Positions 43,413 through 53,912 of a DNA stretch of 64,000 bases are shown here, in pieces. Numbering within the stretch: the first letter of the stretch is position 1; each line of letters begins with the position of its first letter. The notes below the pieces were generated by a model. It saw only the letters and a list, made by a program, of their open reading frames with translations. It searched no databases and was not told where the DNA came from. This DNA is from Bilabrum cf. latius (taxonomy: Eukaryota > Bigyra: Bicosoecida > Bigyra > Bicosoecida): NCBI GenBank assembly GCA_965178125.1, contig OZ237752.1, positions 620,001 through 684,000 on the forward strand, written 5' to 3'. The translations under genes and the position numbers were made by a program.

Positions 43413-45806
43413 ATGCTAGTTCATCTGGATTTGAAAGGCGCGCCACCGACGATCGACTACTTGTGCGGATTGCTGCCGCTTCTAAGGAAGTGGGGCGCTA
43501 CTGGATTACTGGTAGAGTGGGAAGATATGCTACCGTGGGGAGGGGTATTTGGCTGTATTCGCCACCCAGAGGCATACTCGGAAGCCGATATCAAGCGTTT
43601 CGGGGATTCTTGCCGGGAATGCAAACTGGACATCATTCCATTGGTACAGACATTTGGACACATGGAATCGGTGTTAAAACACGTAAAGTTTGAGGCTCTC
43701 CGCGAGGAGCCTGATAACTACATGGATCTGGCACCGTGCGTCGAAGGCGCAAGGCGATTGGCATCGGAGCTCGTGATTGAGATCCTCAGGGTGCATAGGC
43801 GGGCGGGAATCCCGGTCAGTCGGTTGCACGTTGGGTGTGATGAGGTGTTTTCCCTGGGTTCGCACCCGCAGAGTGCAAAGAAAGCAGCTGAGCTGGGGTC
43901 TGGGCGTCTTTTTGTGGACCACCTGGAACACGTCTGCTCAGCGTGCCGCTCCGCAAATGTGCGACCGATGATATGGCACGACATGGCCGGCAAGTTCGAC
44001 GCAGCTGCTTTAAGGCGTGTCGGCTCTCTCGCAGATGTCGTAGTTTGGAGCTACGTCCCTCGCATTGACGACGCCCTTGCGACCGGGCTCTGGGACCGCC
44101 TGGCTGCGGCCGGCGTCGACGTCTGGGGCGCAAGCGCCTTCAAAGGGGCGTCGCTTCCCGATGCGGACTGGGTTCCCGAAGTTAGGCACGTTTCTAACCA
44201 CGAGTCGTGGGTGCGTCGCGCTCGCCTCACGCGCCTGAAGGGCTTCGTGGTGACTGGCTGGTCTCGGTTCAACCACACGGCCGCACTGTGCGAGACCCTG
44301 CCCGTCGCGCTTCCCACGCTCGCCCTGTGTATGGCGGTGCTTCGGCAGGGCGGACTTCGAGACACTGCTGCCATGCGTGCGAGGGTGGCCTCCGAGCTGG
44401 GCCTGCCCGCCCCCTTGCCCGGTGCCTCAGGTGCACCGCGGGCTGGACCTCTGCAGGCGCTCGCAGATTCGCTGGACAAGGAGGCCCCGCACAAGGGACT
44501 GCGAGCAGCTGAGCCCGGACCACCTTCGTCCTCGTCCTCGTCCTCTTCGTCGTCGTCGTCGTCATCAGCGGCAGCATCTTCATCTTCATCCTCGTCACCG
44601 AAGCCCAGGGGGCCGTACCCTGGCGCGGCGCTGCTCGGCGCAATCGCAGCTCTCGAGGCGGCGAGGCTCGCCCTTGCGCGCACGGAGGAGAACGAGAGGC
44701 TGTTCTGCCCCCCTCACACCCACAGGCTCAACCCACCCATGTGGGCGAGGCTGTACTGGCACGCGGGTCAGACGGTGCGGCAAGGGCAGCAGATCAGGGA
44801 CCGAGTGCTCCGTGCGTGCAAGGGCGTGCTGCTGCCCCGCGGGGCGGCTGAACTGGCAGACTGCAAGGCGGGGCAGCTGCTGAGGGACGCAGAGGCCTGT
44901 CAGGGAAGGCTGGCTCGGCTGCTGCAGGCGTATTGCGGCGGGCCCGTTCCTGTCGCTGCTGCGGGCGGGCCCCTACCCAAGGGGGCCGTAGTGCCCGACC
45001 CCAGTGCGAGCGCGGCCGCCATGCTGAGCGGTACCGGCGGGGGTTTCTCTGGGCCTGGCACTCGCGCTAGCGTGTCCGAGGCGATCCTCTCCCGCGCCGC
45101 TGCTGCGAGCGCGGTGCCGGGTGCTCCGGGCGTGGAGGGCACCCTGCTGCTGCTGGACGCTGGGCGTCCGGGGGCCCTGGTGTACCCTCTGCCGGCATCC
45201 GTGACAGATGCAATCAGAAGGACTGGCGGCGGTGCGGGTGCAGCGCACGGTGGTGCGGGCCCTGCCGGCTCGCCCTCGAGGGGGCCCCCTCCTCCGGGCA
45301 GCAGTACTTTGACCCCCGGCATGGGCGTTGGTGCTGGGCCGCCCGCCGGACGGGGGGGGCAGGGAGCGGTGGGCAGCGCAGTGCCTGCCAGTCCGCCCAT
45401 GATACCAGGCGATGCAGATGAGTCTGCGCTGCCGGGGCAAGGTGCGATCAGCCAGGTCGGCTCTGAGCTTCAGCTCTCTCCGGCGAGTGATTCTGGCAGC
45501 TCTGCTGCTGGCATGGGCGTGGGAATCGGCATGGGCGTGGGCATGGGTAGCGGTAGCGGTGGCAATGGCGGCTTCGGTCCCATGCGGATGTCGTCGAATG
45601 GCAGCAGCATCATGGGGAACAGCGTCATGGATGCGGCGTCTGATGCAGGCACCGAGCCCGTAGGGATGGATGGGATGGGGCAGGGAGGTGCCCCGGGTGC
45701 GGGTGGGGGCCTGCAGCGGCCTTGCAGTGCGATGAGCAGCGGCACGGAGGAATCAGGCATGGCGTCCACGATGGGGTCTGGGGGGGGTGCAGCCATGCGC
45801 TCGTGA
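43413..45806 (+). CDS. Hexosaminidase D-like GH20 glycoside hydrolase with low-complexity tail
   Basis: ATG 43413 to TGA 45804 encodes 797 residues with no in-frame TAG. Residues 1-330 follow the HEXD/GH20 pattern: MLVHLDLKGAPPTIDYL, LLVEWEDMLPW, DIIPLVQTFGHMESVLKH, LHVGCDEVFSLG (the catalytic Asp-Glu pair), PMIWHDMAG, WGASAFKGAS and VVTGWSRFNH. The family hydrolyses terminal beta-N-acetylhexosamine residues; animal HEXD is cytosolic or nuclear, and no signal peptide is seen here either. The domain starts almost at Met1, so a few N-terminal residues could be missing. The tail carries a Ser run (encoded by TCG/TCC repeats, about 44526-44598), Pro/Gly-rich stretches and a GMGVGIGMGVGMGSG run. 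The tail is longer than the catalytic domain and has no known function. Confidence 0.9.
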   Translation: MLVHLDLKGAPPTIDYLCGLLPLLRKWGATGLLVEWEDMLPWGGVFGCIRHPEAYSEADIKRFGDSCRECKLDIIPLVQTFGHMESVLKHVKFEALREEPDNYMDLAPCVEGARRLASELVIEILRVHRRAGIPVSRLHVGCDEVFSLGSHPQSAKKAAELGSGRLFVDHLEHVCSACRSANVRPMIWHDMAGKFDAAALRRVGSLADVVVWSYVPRIDDALATGLWDRLAAAGVDVWGASAFKGASLPDADWVPEVRHVSNHESWVRRARLTRLKGFVVTGWSRFNHTAALCETLPVALPTLALCMAVLRQGGLRDTAAMRARVASELGLPAPLPGASGAPRAGPLQALADSLDKEAPHKGLRAAEPGPPSSSSSSSSSSSSSSAAASSSSSSSPKPRGPYPGAALLGAIAALEAARLALARTEENERLFCPPHTHRLNPPMWARLYWHAGQTVRQGQQIRDRVLRACKGVLLPRGAAELADCKAGQLLRDAEACQGRLARLLQAYCGGPVPVAAAGGPLPKGAVVPDPSASAAAMLSGTGGGFSGPGTRASVSEAILSRAAAASAVPGAPGVEGTLLLLDAGRPGALVYPLPASVTDAIRRTGGGAGAAHGGAGPAGSPSRGPPPPGSSTLTPGMGVGAGPPAGRGGQGAVGSAVPASPPMIPGDADESALPGQGAISQVGSELQLSPASDSGSSAAGMGVGIGMGVGMGSGSGGNGGFGPMRMSSNGSSIMGNSVMDAASDAGTEPVGMDGMGQGGAPGAGGGLQRPCSAMSSGTEESGMASTMGSGGGAAMRS

Positions 45807-45988
45807 GAGGCGGTGGCGCGGTGCCTGCGGTGCTTTGCGTGGCATGGTGACTTTTAGTACTGCAACAATTCGCGATCAGCTTGAATAACACTGTCTGTGG
45901 CACCATACAATCAGATAACAACCAAGCGTCGTGACGATCCGGAGCCGGAAGAATCCATGCAGCAAATGTTTCGCACTCGCCCACACAC

Positions 45989-48298
45989 ATGGCGCTAGTT
46001 GATGCGGTGCGGGCGCTTCGAACAGGTCGAACTACACCATCCGAGCTGGCTTCTTCAGTCGTAGCGGCCTCGAATGCGCGACTGCTTCGGCAGGGCCATT
46101 CATAGCGATCTACCGTAAGCCCCTGTCAATGTACGCCTTTTGGCGGTATGTGTGCCTCTTGGCCTAATGTGCGTCTACCAATGCGTTTTCATAAGTTATC
46201 GCAGTAGTTGATTTAGTTGCCTTGCTCTGTAAGATGCATGGACGTGGAGTCCGTGTCTGAGCAATACATGGTGACTGGTGACGGCAGAGGCGGAATCGGC
46301 CTGTGGGACCTTCGCACTGCTGGACGAGGAGCAGTCGATACCAAGGACTATATTTAGATGCTGCATGGAGGCAGCTCAAGCAGTTTGTCTTCCGATGCGG
46401 TCAAGCAGCGCGTTCGGTGGCTCGCGACGGTGCATGGCTCTGCTGGTGGTGGCCGCCGGGCACCCGCAAGCGAGTGCGCGGCAAGGCTCCTGCGACCTAT
46501 CGCGTATCGATCGCCACCGCCGCGACGGAAGGCATCGAAAGGCACGGCTGCAGCCAGCGGGCGAGTTGAAGGCCACTCCCGCTCAGTGACGGTGGTGCAG
46601 TGGCTGCCGCACGATCGCAACGTTCTCGTGTCGGCTGGCACCGACGGGCAGCTGATGGCGTGGGACGTCAGCAGAATGACGCCATCGCTCAAGGTGGATG
46701 TTGGCGCGATCGTGAGGCAGCAGGGGCACCTCTCCACGGACGCGATGAGGCTGGCAGCCGAGACGGGCGTGAGTCTTCCGTCCACTGGCGCCTCGTCTGC
46801 GAGCAGCGGCACAGCACCCATCGTGGCAATGGCGGCGGCTGCTGTGCCTGGGTACGGGCACGGAGCCTCCTCCAGCGAAAGCTTCAGCGATAAAGGCGGG
46901 AAAGAAGCAGAGAGGGCGAGGAGAAAGAGGAGAAAGACGGGGGGATTCGGGCTTGGTGCCCTGGATGATGACGGTGATGATGATGGGGACAGGAGCGAGG
47001 GTGCTGAGAGGAAGAGTAGGAGGAGGGGTCTGGAACGCAGTGGAAACGCCGCGAGCGGGAGATGCAGTCACTCGTCACACCATTTGCGACCAGTACCAGT
47101 TCCGCTGGTGGCCGTTGCGGCCGGCGGGGATCCGAGAATCAGGCTGGTCGACCTGAGGACTGGTGACCCCGCGCATTCCCTGCCGGGTCACGGGGCCCCG
47201 GTCACGGCCGTGTGCTGGAGTCCTGGCAGCGAGTGGCTGCTGGCCTCTGGGGACAGGGCAGGGGCGGTGCTCCTGTGGGACGCTCGCATGGCTGGGAGGC
47301 GTGCGTGCATCGGCGCGCTGGACAGGTTTGGGGCACCTGGCGGGAGCGGTGGGGTGGGGCCTGGGACATCCGGGGGGATGAGGAGTGCAGCCGACTCTTC
47401 GTCTTCGGTTTCGCAGTCTGCGTCTGCTTTCTTGGCTGGCACGGCTGCTCACTCTGGCCCTGTTCGGTCGCTCCGGTTCGTGGCCAGTGGCACCCGCACT
47501 GGCAGCGGGAGCGCCAGCCCTCCTGCATGGCTTCTCCTGTCAGCGGGTTCGGATGGGTCGATTCGGCAGTGGGATACTCTGTCCATGCAAACGTGGGGGC
47601 GGGCTTGGCACACTGGGGCTGAATTAGCGCCTGATACAGGTGCCAGTGGGAGTATTGCTGCGGTAGGCGCTTCCGATGAGCTCTCGCTGTCACCGTCTGT
47701 GGTGGCCCCTCTCCCAGCCCGCTTGCCAGCCGTCAAGGTGACCCACAGGGGCCTCCCCGTCCCTGCCGCACTGAGAGTTCCCACTCGTCACACTGCATCG
47801 GGGGTGGTGGGCTCGCGCGGTGCTGCTGCCATCCTGTGGCCTTGCGCGGCGGGCACAGCCCCACCCACAGTTGGGAGCCAGGGCAGCAGGGGCAGGGGGG
47901 GGCAGGGTGGGCAAAGTGGATCCGAGGGGGGGCCAGGGGGTATGCCAATGGACGTGCGGGAGGGCCTGGATCCGGCCCCTGGGGCCGTATGGGGCCTGTG
48001 CGCGGCGACAGGGCGACCCCTGTGCTGCTGGTCTGCCCACTTCGGCGAGGCCACCGCGGTCGTTTCGTTGCGCGGGGGCGGGGGCGGTGGGGTGCTTTCG
48101 TGCGGAGAGGATGGTGCGGTGGTGCTGCATGAAGTTAATTGGGGCAGGGGAAAGGCTGGGGTGGCGTTGGGGGCGGGAGACGGGGCCTAGCCTCTGGACG
48201 TGACGGAGGTTGCGATTGCCGGAGAGGGTGCGTCCGCGCGAGCTGCCAGGCTGCTCTCCCAGGCGGCCTCCAGGGCTGGGGCTCGGGTGTGGGGCTGA
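45989..48298 (+). CDS. ERCC8/CSA-like WD40-repeat DNA repair protein
   Basis: Model: exons 45989-46114 and 46205-48298 (TGA 48296), 739 residues. The WD40 repeats match ERCC8 in order: VESVSEQYMVTGDGRGGIGL, SRSVTVVQWLPHDRNVLVSA, VAVAAGGDPRIRLVDLRTGD, VTAVCWSPGSEWLLASG, LLSAGSDGSIRQWD and a last repeat near LSCGEDGAVVLHE. ERCC8 is the substrate receptor of a CUL4-DDB1 ubiquitin ligase in transcription-coupled repair. Long Gly/Ser-rich loops make this protein much larger than the roughly 400-residue animal form. UAGs occur at 46103, 46205, 46214, 46355 and 48188; the last gives a 35-residue C-terminal extension. An alternative acceptor at 46217 also keeps the frame. Confidence 0.85.
46115..46204 (+). 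other. Intron of the ERCC8-like gene (90 nt, acceptor uncertain)
   Basis: The donor is TACC|GTAAGC and the acceptor TTATCGCAG at 46204; ATTTAG at 46216 is an in-phase alternative. Both join phase 0 exons and place VRCMDVESVSEQYM directly after the N-terminal helix. Confidence 0.6.
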
Positions 48299-48504
48299 TA
48301 GAAGTGGTAGGGATGAATTCGTTGGAGGCCATCGTTGGTTGTTTACCGCGCACTGCACACAAGCCACATCAACCACACGTACCACGGGCACCACGGGTGG
48401 GTGGGGGCACTGGCATTTGCGGCCAGCTCGTCACATTTCGTGCACCTAGAGAAAATAGGCTCCAGTACCACTTTCGACGATTATTTTCGCATGGTATCAT
48501 CCAG

Positions 48505-49794
48505 ATGAAGTCGCTCCACGTACGATTTTGCATAGCTGGGTCGGCAGAGCTAAATTGGCTTCAACTTGCCGGCCCCGGTGAAACAATTGGGCAGCTGCTG
48601 GATAGGACTTCAAATGAGGCGGCTTTGCTCAACGGTGAGTGGAAACAATTGGGGTCAACACCCATCTCCGTCAGAATTATTTGTTTATTTAGCGTCTTTG
48701 GCCTACCTTAGAGTTGCAGGCAATTTTCTGGGACGGGGCACTTGCGTGGCGACATCCGCCGAAGCTGCAACCCGACTACTGACGGAGAAGGATGCGGCGT
48801 AGCCCCCATTGCGAGGCCCAGAGTCCAGCTTTGTCGTATTATGTCCATATTCAGGCACAGCACCAATAGATCGGATTGGTGCTGATTCCGAAATAGAAAT
48901 CGCAGTGCAGCAGCAGGCAGCAGGTATTGAATCACAGCTCAAATCGATCGGAGTTGAATCTACGACTGCCAATACGGCTGTAGTATATGCCATAGCCAGC
49001 TAGAATCTTTAGGGTTGCATCTCTGGAATCGGCTCTGGCGGTGCTCCTGTGGAGGAGGTGGCGATGCGGTGGGGCGGTACCGGCCTATCATCGGCCAGCA
49101 GTTTCTCTGAAGACGGATCCCACGCGGGGCCGAACAACGGCAGCCTGCGAAGTGGTGCCGTCAATAGCGCAATGATGATTGCCACATCACCGTGCTTTGC
49201 CTCGGATCGGACCACAGAACAGGCGGTGACCGCCCTGACAGCCGCGGCTGGCATCTCGCTGGGCACCAGCCCCGCTGGACCGCTGCTCCGGTACGCCGAT
49301 ATCCAGGTAAGGGACGGCCCGGACGGGACGCCGGTTAGGGTGAGCAGCGAGGTTGGTGCCTATTTCGACTCCGAGTCGAGGAGTCTGCTGGACGCGGTGA
49401 GGCAGCGGGCGCTCCGGGCGCCAGAGCACGACGATACTGGCCGCTGGCTGAGGCGCGGCGCCGTTGCGGAACCAGGTATCCTGTCGTGTCTTGCTGCTCT
49501 GCCGAAGGCCGCCGCATCGGCGCTACTCGGCCCGCCGGGCGGCACTCGTCACACTGCGAGCAGCTGGTCCGACGCGCTCTGCCGTGCCAGAGAGGCGATT
49601 GAGGCGGTGGAGTCGGCGGCGCAGTGCACCGACGGCGGGGCGGGGCTGCAGGTGCTGCAGCAGGCAGGGCTCTTGCAGCAGTAGGATTCAAAGTCAATGG
49701 GACAGCTTGGTGGTTTGGCGAGCGGAGGGGGTCGCGGTGCAGATGGTCGTGCGGGTGGAGCAACCGATGAGCAGGGAGTGGCGTCAGTGCAAAC

Positions 49795-49834
<40 letters not shown>

Positions 49835-50344
49835 GCAGCTACAGCCGGTTAGGATAGGCCCGGGGGGCATGCAGGTAGTGCCCCTACCGAATTCATCATA
49901 ATTGAGGATAGTGATGATGAGGATGAAGGAGAAGACGAGGACAAGGACGCGGATGTTGAGGACGACAAGGACGGGAGAAGAAGAGGCAGCGTGCCAGGCG
50001 GACAGACGGAATCAGGCACAGCACAGAGCTTAGCATAGTCAGAAAGTGCGTCAAATTCAGGCGGAGGCGCCATGGCTGCGGGTAAGCTCGGCCAAAAGCG
50101 CCCAAGAAACGAGACGGGGCAGGCTGAAGCCACAAATACTAGCACTAGCAAGCGGCTCCGCTCGGAGGAGGGGGGCAATGCCAGCGGGGCCAAACACACT
50201 GCTGCTGATACACGGGATGAACTGGTGTGCCAGCTGATGGAGATCATGGGGGCTGTCAGCGGTGTGACCGAGAGCTCTGCCAAGCAGGTGCTGCTGGCGT
50301 GCGGCGGCAACCTGGAGCTCGCGGTAGGAACCCTCCTCGGATGA
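48505..50344 (+). CDS. Candidate Ubl/UBA-type ubiquitin-pathway protein
   Basis: Exons 48505-48634 and 48693-50344 join to 594 codons (593 residues), TGA at 50342. The N terminus, KSLHVRFCIAGSAELNWLQL then GETIGQLLDR and YLRVAGNFLGRG, resembles a ubiquitin-like fold by pattern (weak). The middle is Ala/Ser-rich with no known domain. An AGC repeat (49796-49833) encodes a Ser run. EFIIIEDSDDEDE near residue 448 has the form of a SUMO-interacting motif. The C terminus, LVCQLMEIMGAVSG then CGGNLELAVGTLLG, fits a UBA-like helix bundle. Six or so UAGs are in frame (48800, 49001, 49010, 49682, 49850, 50036). A role in ubiquitin or SUMO recognition is inferred, and the exact family is not recognised. 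Confidence 0.6.
48635..48692 (+). other. Intron of the Ubl/UBA-type gene (58 nt)
   Basis: The donor is AACG|GTGAGT and the acceptor TTGTTTATTTAG. Splicing gives EAALLNASLAYLRVAGN and switches from frame 1 to frame 2; the unspliced frame ends soon after. Confidence 0.75.
49796..49833 (+). repeat. (AGC)n trinucleotide repeat coding for poly-Ser
   Basis: About 12 to 13 AGC units in frame within the Ubl/UBA-type gene give a Ser run. Confidence 0.9.
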
Positions 50345-50542
50345 CTGCCCGCGCTTGAACGCCGTGTGAGTTGCGTAGAATAATGCCAGTGGCAACTGTA
50401 CTTTTGCAGCAACTTTCCGAGGTCTTTAAAATAGGGGGGAAAGCTTGACCAGCGGTCGGCTTTTGAGGTAGCGAGTACTTTTGTGCAATAATCACACAAG
50501 TAGGGGTTGAGTCTGGGATGCACTTGTCGGCCCCTAGTCAGC

Positions 50543-53500
50543 ATGTCGGGGTCGGGAGATGCATTAGCTGCATTAAGATAGGCATCTGCAGCGCAGTGGA
50601 CCCCAGCGAAAGCATCGAACGGCCAAGGTAGCACACACGGGTAGCTCGAAGATGCCGTGGAAGATGTTGGCGGTGCTGCAGCTGCCGGAGCAGGAGCTTC
50701 TTCGGAGGAAGAGGATCTCATGAAGCTTGATCAGCTGGCATCACAGCTAGCCTCGCAGGTGAGTCGGTGGCGGTCATTTATTGGACTGGCAGCTTGCGCC
50801 CGAACACTGCGCCGTGACGCATCACCCAGCACTGGAACCGCTCTTGTCCTACATCATGCCAGCGCTTCGAACCGCAGGTCGACTACAACAACTAGCTACT
50901 AGGATAGATCCAAACATTGGAAGAGGAGCAGCTGCAGAACCAAAGAATGCTGGCACAGAAGCAAACCGAGCTGCGCCAAGCGCTACAGATCGCGGAGACC
51001 TCGCGGTCAGAGGCATAGGAGATTCGCCGGAACTTAACAACTGCTTAGGATTCAGCTGCTCGCTTGCTTGAGGAAAATAAGGCTCTGCGGGTGGAAGCTG
51101 GCTCTGCCGTGCGAAAGGCGGAAGAGCTCGGCGGAGGCCATGACCAGATGGCGTGAGGCTGCTGATCCACCAGCCATGCTCGCTCTCATTGTTTTTGCAA
51201 ATGCCGCACACAGCCTTGCACCCCGAATTTCAATCGTGTCCGCAGTAGTGATTTGCAGCAAGCGCGCGAGGAAGCCGCGGCCGCCAAGGAGCAGGCCGAT
51301 GAGGTGAGGCGCGAGTGCCGGCGCCTGCAGTCGGAGCTGGACGACCACGAGCAGCGAGCCGCCAGCAAAGGCGCGCTGGTGCAGGCCGAACTCAAGGCCG
51401 CCAAGGAAGACGCGGCCATGCTCCGCGAGCGGCAGGCTCCCCTTCAGGCCGAGCTAGAAGCCGCCAAGGGCAACATGCGGCGGTTCCACGACGAGGCCGA
51501 AGCCGCAAAGGAGGGCATGCGGGCAGCCCAGGCAGAGGCGCGCACACAGCGCGAAAAGGCGTCTTCCCTGCAAGACCGGCTCCGAGAGGGCTAGGCAGCC
51601 GAGGGGCAAGTCTCGCGGAAGGTACAGGAGGCACAGCACCGCCTGGAGGAAGCGGAGGAGCGCGCCTCGAGGGCCCAGGAGCAGCTGCACCTCAAGGAGG
51701 GGGAGGTGGACGGGCTGCGGAAGAGGCTGTCCAGCGCCAAATAGGAGGCAAGGACGGCACAGGAGGAGGTGGCTCGCCTGAAGAGAGAGCTGGAGGCCGC
51801 TGGGGCAGACTTGCTCGCGCAGGCACAGGCCAGGCAGAGGGACGCTCAGCTGGCGCAGGGCAGGGTCAGCGACCTGGAGGCACAGCTGAGGCACGCACAG
51901 GAAGAATCGGGGCACAGGGAGGCCGCGTGGTCCTAGGAGAGCCAGCGCAAGACCGCTGAGCTGCTGGAGGCGAGGCAGGCCTCTGACGAGGCCCTCGAGA
52001 AGCTGCAGGAGGAGCACCAGAAGATGCACGACCTGACGGAGCAGGAGAGGAACCAGCGCAGGCAGGAGAGAGAGGCCCTTGAGGAGCGGCTCGCTGCCAC
52101 GGAGAGGGCCCGATCCGATCTCGCTAGGAAGCTGAGCGTGCTGTCCGAGGAGCACACGGGGCAGGAGGCCCAGCTCCGCGCCGAGAGGGACGCGCTCAGG
52201 GACACGGTCGAGAAGCAGAGCTCTGACGCGCTGTCGAGGACCACTCGGCACGTGCAGATGCTGTCTGCTCTCAAGTCGGCGGTGGCGCAGATCAAGAGCG
52301 ACTGCGAAGACGCGCGGGCAGAGGCGGCGGATGCGAACGCGAGGGCCAAGCACCTGCAGGACCAGCTTGCGCGCGCCTCTGGGGAGGAGGGCTCCCCCCT
52401 TCAGGACTGGTACGGTGAGGTGAGGCGAGGATTCCTGTTCTTGATGGACGCGGTGACTCTTGCGAGGAAGCAGGCAGAGGGCCAGAGGGACCAGTCGGAG
52501 GAGCTCGAGGCTGCTCTGGAGGAGGAGAGGGGCAGGGGCATCATGCTGGAGGAAGAGAAGAGCAGGATGCATAGCGACCTCGAGAGCATGCAGAGGAGGC
52601 TCGAGGAGGCAGAGTAGGCGCACGCAGGCCGTCTGCAGGCGCTGCAAGGGGAAGGCAAGGCGCTGCTCGCGGACAAGGAGGACCTGGGAGCCAAGGCAAA
52701 GCGCCTGCAGGCGCAGCTGGCCTCCACCAACTCCCACAACGTGCGGCTGCAAGAGGCCGTGAGCAAGCTTCAGAGCGAGCTGGCGGACGTCAAGTCCACC
52801 GCCTCGGCCAGGGCACAGCAAGTGGAGGAACACGAGAAGGTGCAGGAGGAGGCGAGGCGCTCCGCGGAGGCGAGAGCGGACGTGCTAGACAAGGAGAAGA
52901 GGGACCTGCAGGCCAGGGTGGATTCTCTAGAGGCTAGGGTGGCTGAACTCGCTAGCAAGAGCGACGGGGCGGACGCGCGCGTGTCTGCAGCGGACCAGAA
53001 CGCGAAGAAGAGGGTGGCTGCCTACGGGCAGCAGGTGGGCAAGCTCCGGGGAACGGTGTAGCAGCTTACCTCTCAGGTGCAGAGGACGCAGTCGCTGCTC
53101 ACACTGGCAAATGAGCAGAAGAGGCAGCTTCAGGTCCAGAACGCCGAGCTGAGGCAGGAGCTGGAGGAGGCTCTGGATGCGCCGGGGGCTGGCGCGGGTG
53201 CTGACGGTGGGGGGGTTGGGATGGACGGTAGCAATGGAAGGGGCGGGAGTTAGTACGGGTCTCCCCAGCTGTATCGCGGCAGTGGCGGCGGTGCCTCTGG
53301 CCATCAGTCGTTCGGGCAGGGCGGGAGCGGAGGTTCTGGTGCCTCGCCCGGCCTGGCTAGCACGGGGGGATCTGGGTCCGGCCCTGGGCCCTCCTCTGCC
53401 GGGGTATCGCACGGTAGTACGGAGGCAGCTGGGGCGGGCGGCGAGGCAGGCGGGAGTGGCGGGTACATGTCAAAGATGCAGGAAGCGAAGAACATCATCG

Positions 53501-53583
53501 CAGGCTTGCAGGCTCAGGGTGACCTCACTGGTAGCAGCAGCGGTGGCGCGTAGGGGGCCTCGGGGCAGCCGGGGGGCACGTAA
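50543..53583 (+). CDS. Long coiled-coil protein (942 residues)
   Basis: Exons 50543-50758, 50878-51152 and 51246-53583 join to exactly 943 codons, stop TAA 53581. The first 72 residues are acidic and Ala-rich. From residue 73 to about 830 the protein is almost unbroken heptad-like coiled coil (QLLGQIQTLEEEQLQNQRML, QQAREEAAAAKEQADEV). A short non-coil break lies near PLQDWYGEVRRGFLFLMDAV. The end is Gly/Ser-rich with a last helix KMQEAKNIIAGLQAQGDL. UAGs (for example 51594, 51741, 51936, 52614, 53059, 53251 and 53551) sit at positions where Gln is usual in coiled coils. Golgin-like, centrosomal or flagellar structural roles are all possible, and no family signature was recognised. Confidence 0.75.
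50759..50877 (+). other. Intron 1 of the coiled-coil gene (119 nt)
   Basis: The donor is TCGCAG|GTGAGT and the acceptor CGAACCGCAG, phase 0. The next exon opens VDYNN-UAG-LLG-UAG-IQTLEEE, a heptad-like sequence only if TAG is sense. Confidence 0.7.
51153..51245 (+). other. Intron 2 of the coiled-coil gene (93 nt)
   Basis: The donor is ATGGC|GTGAGG and the acceptor GTCCGCAG. Splicing removes an in-frame TGA at 51154 and gives GGHDQMASDLQQAREEAA without breaking the coil. Confidence 0.75.
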
Positions 53584-53912
53584 TCTGTATTGCTGTGATT
53601 TGGTTGGTTTAAGTATCCTAAAAATACGCAATGACCTTCTGGACTGGGGCATGAACACCGTCTGAACGGAACCTCGTGCTGCGCGGCGCCTTGCATGGAT
53701 CGGTGACGTACCGAGTTTAAGACGGCTCTGCGGCGTGTCAATATCGCCTTATCAAACAAGGATCCAAGTCCGTTGGCACCTTTCGTACTATTTGATTAGT
53801 TTGGGTTCTTTGCTACTGCATAGCATTAAAGCTACGACTGCGCTCACAGCGGTGTGAAGTCACTGTTCTAGGTACATTTTCAGCCTTTGATTCGAAATCT
53901 GGCGGGACTGCG
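53584..53912 (+). other. Intergenic region before the giant gene
   Basis: This 329-bp gap is more AT-rich than its neighbours and contains no convincing frame. It must hold the coiled-coil gene's 3' end and the giant gene's promoter. No TATA-like box was identified with confidence. Confidence 0.5.

Noticed and set aside
49849-50721. Minus-strand frame of 290 codons with poly-Ser runs
   Set aside because: It spans two plus-strand genes with well-supported exons and a UBA-like end; the Ser runs are the complement of an acidic Glu/Asp-rich stretch.
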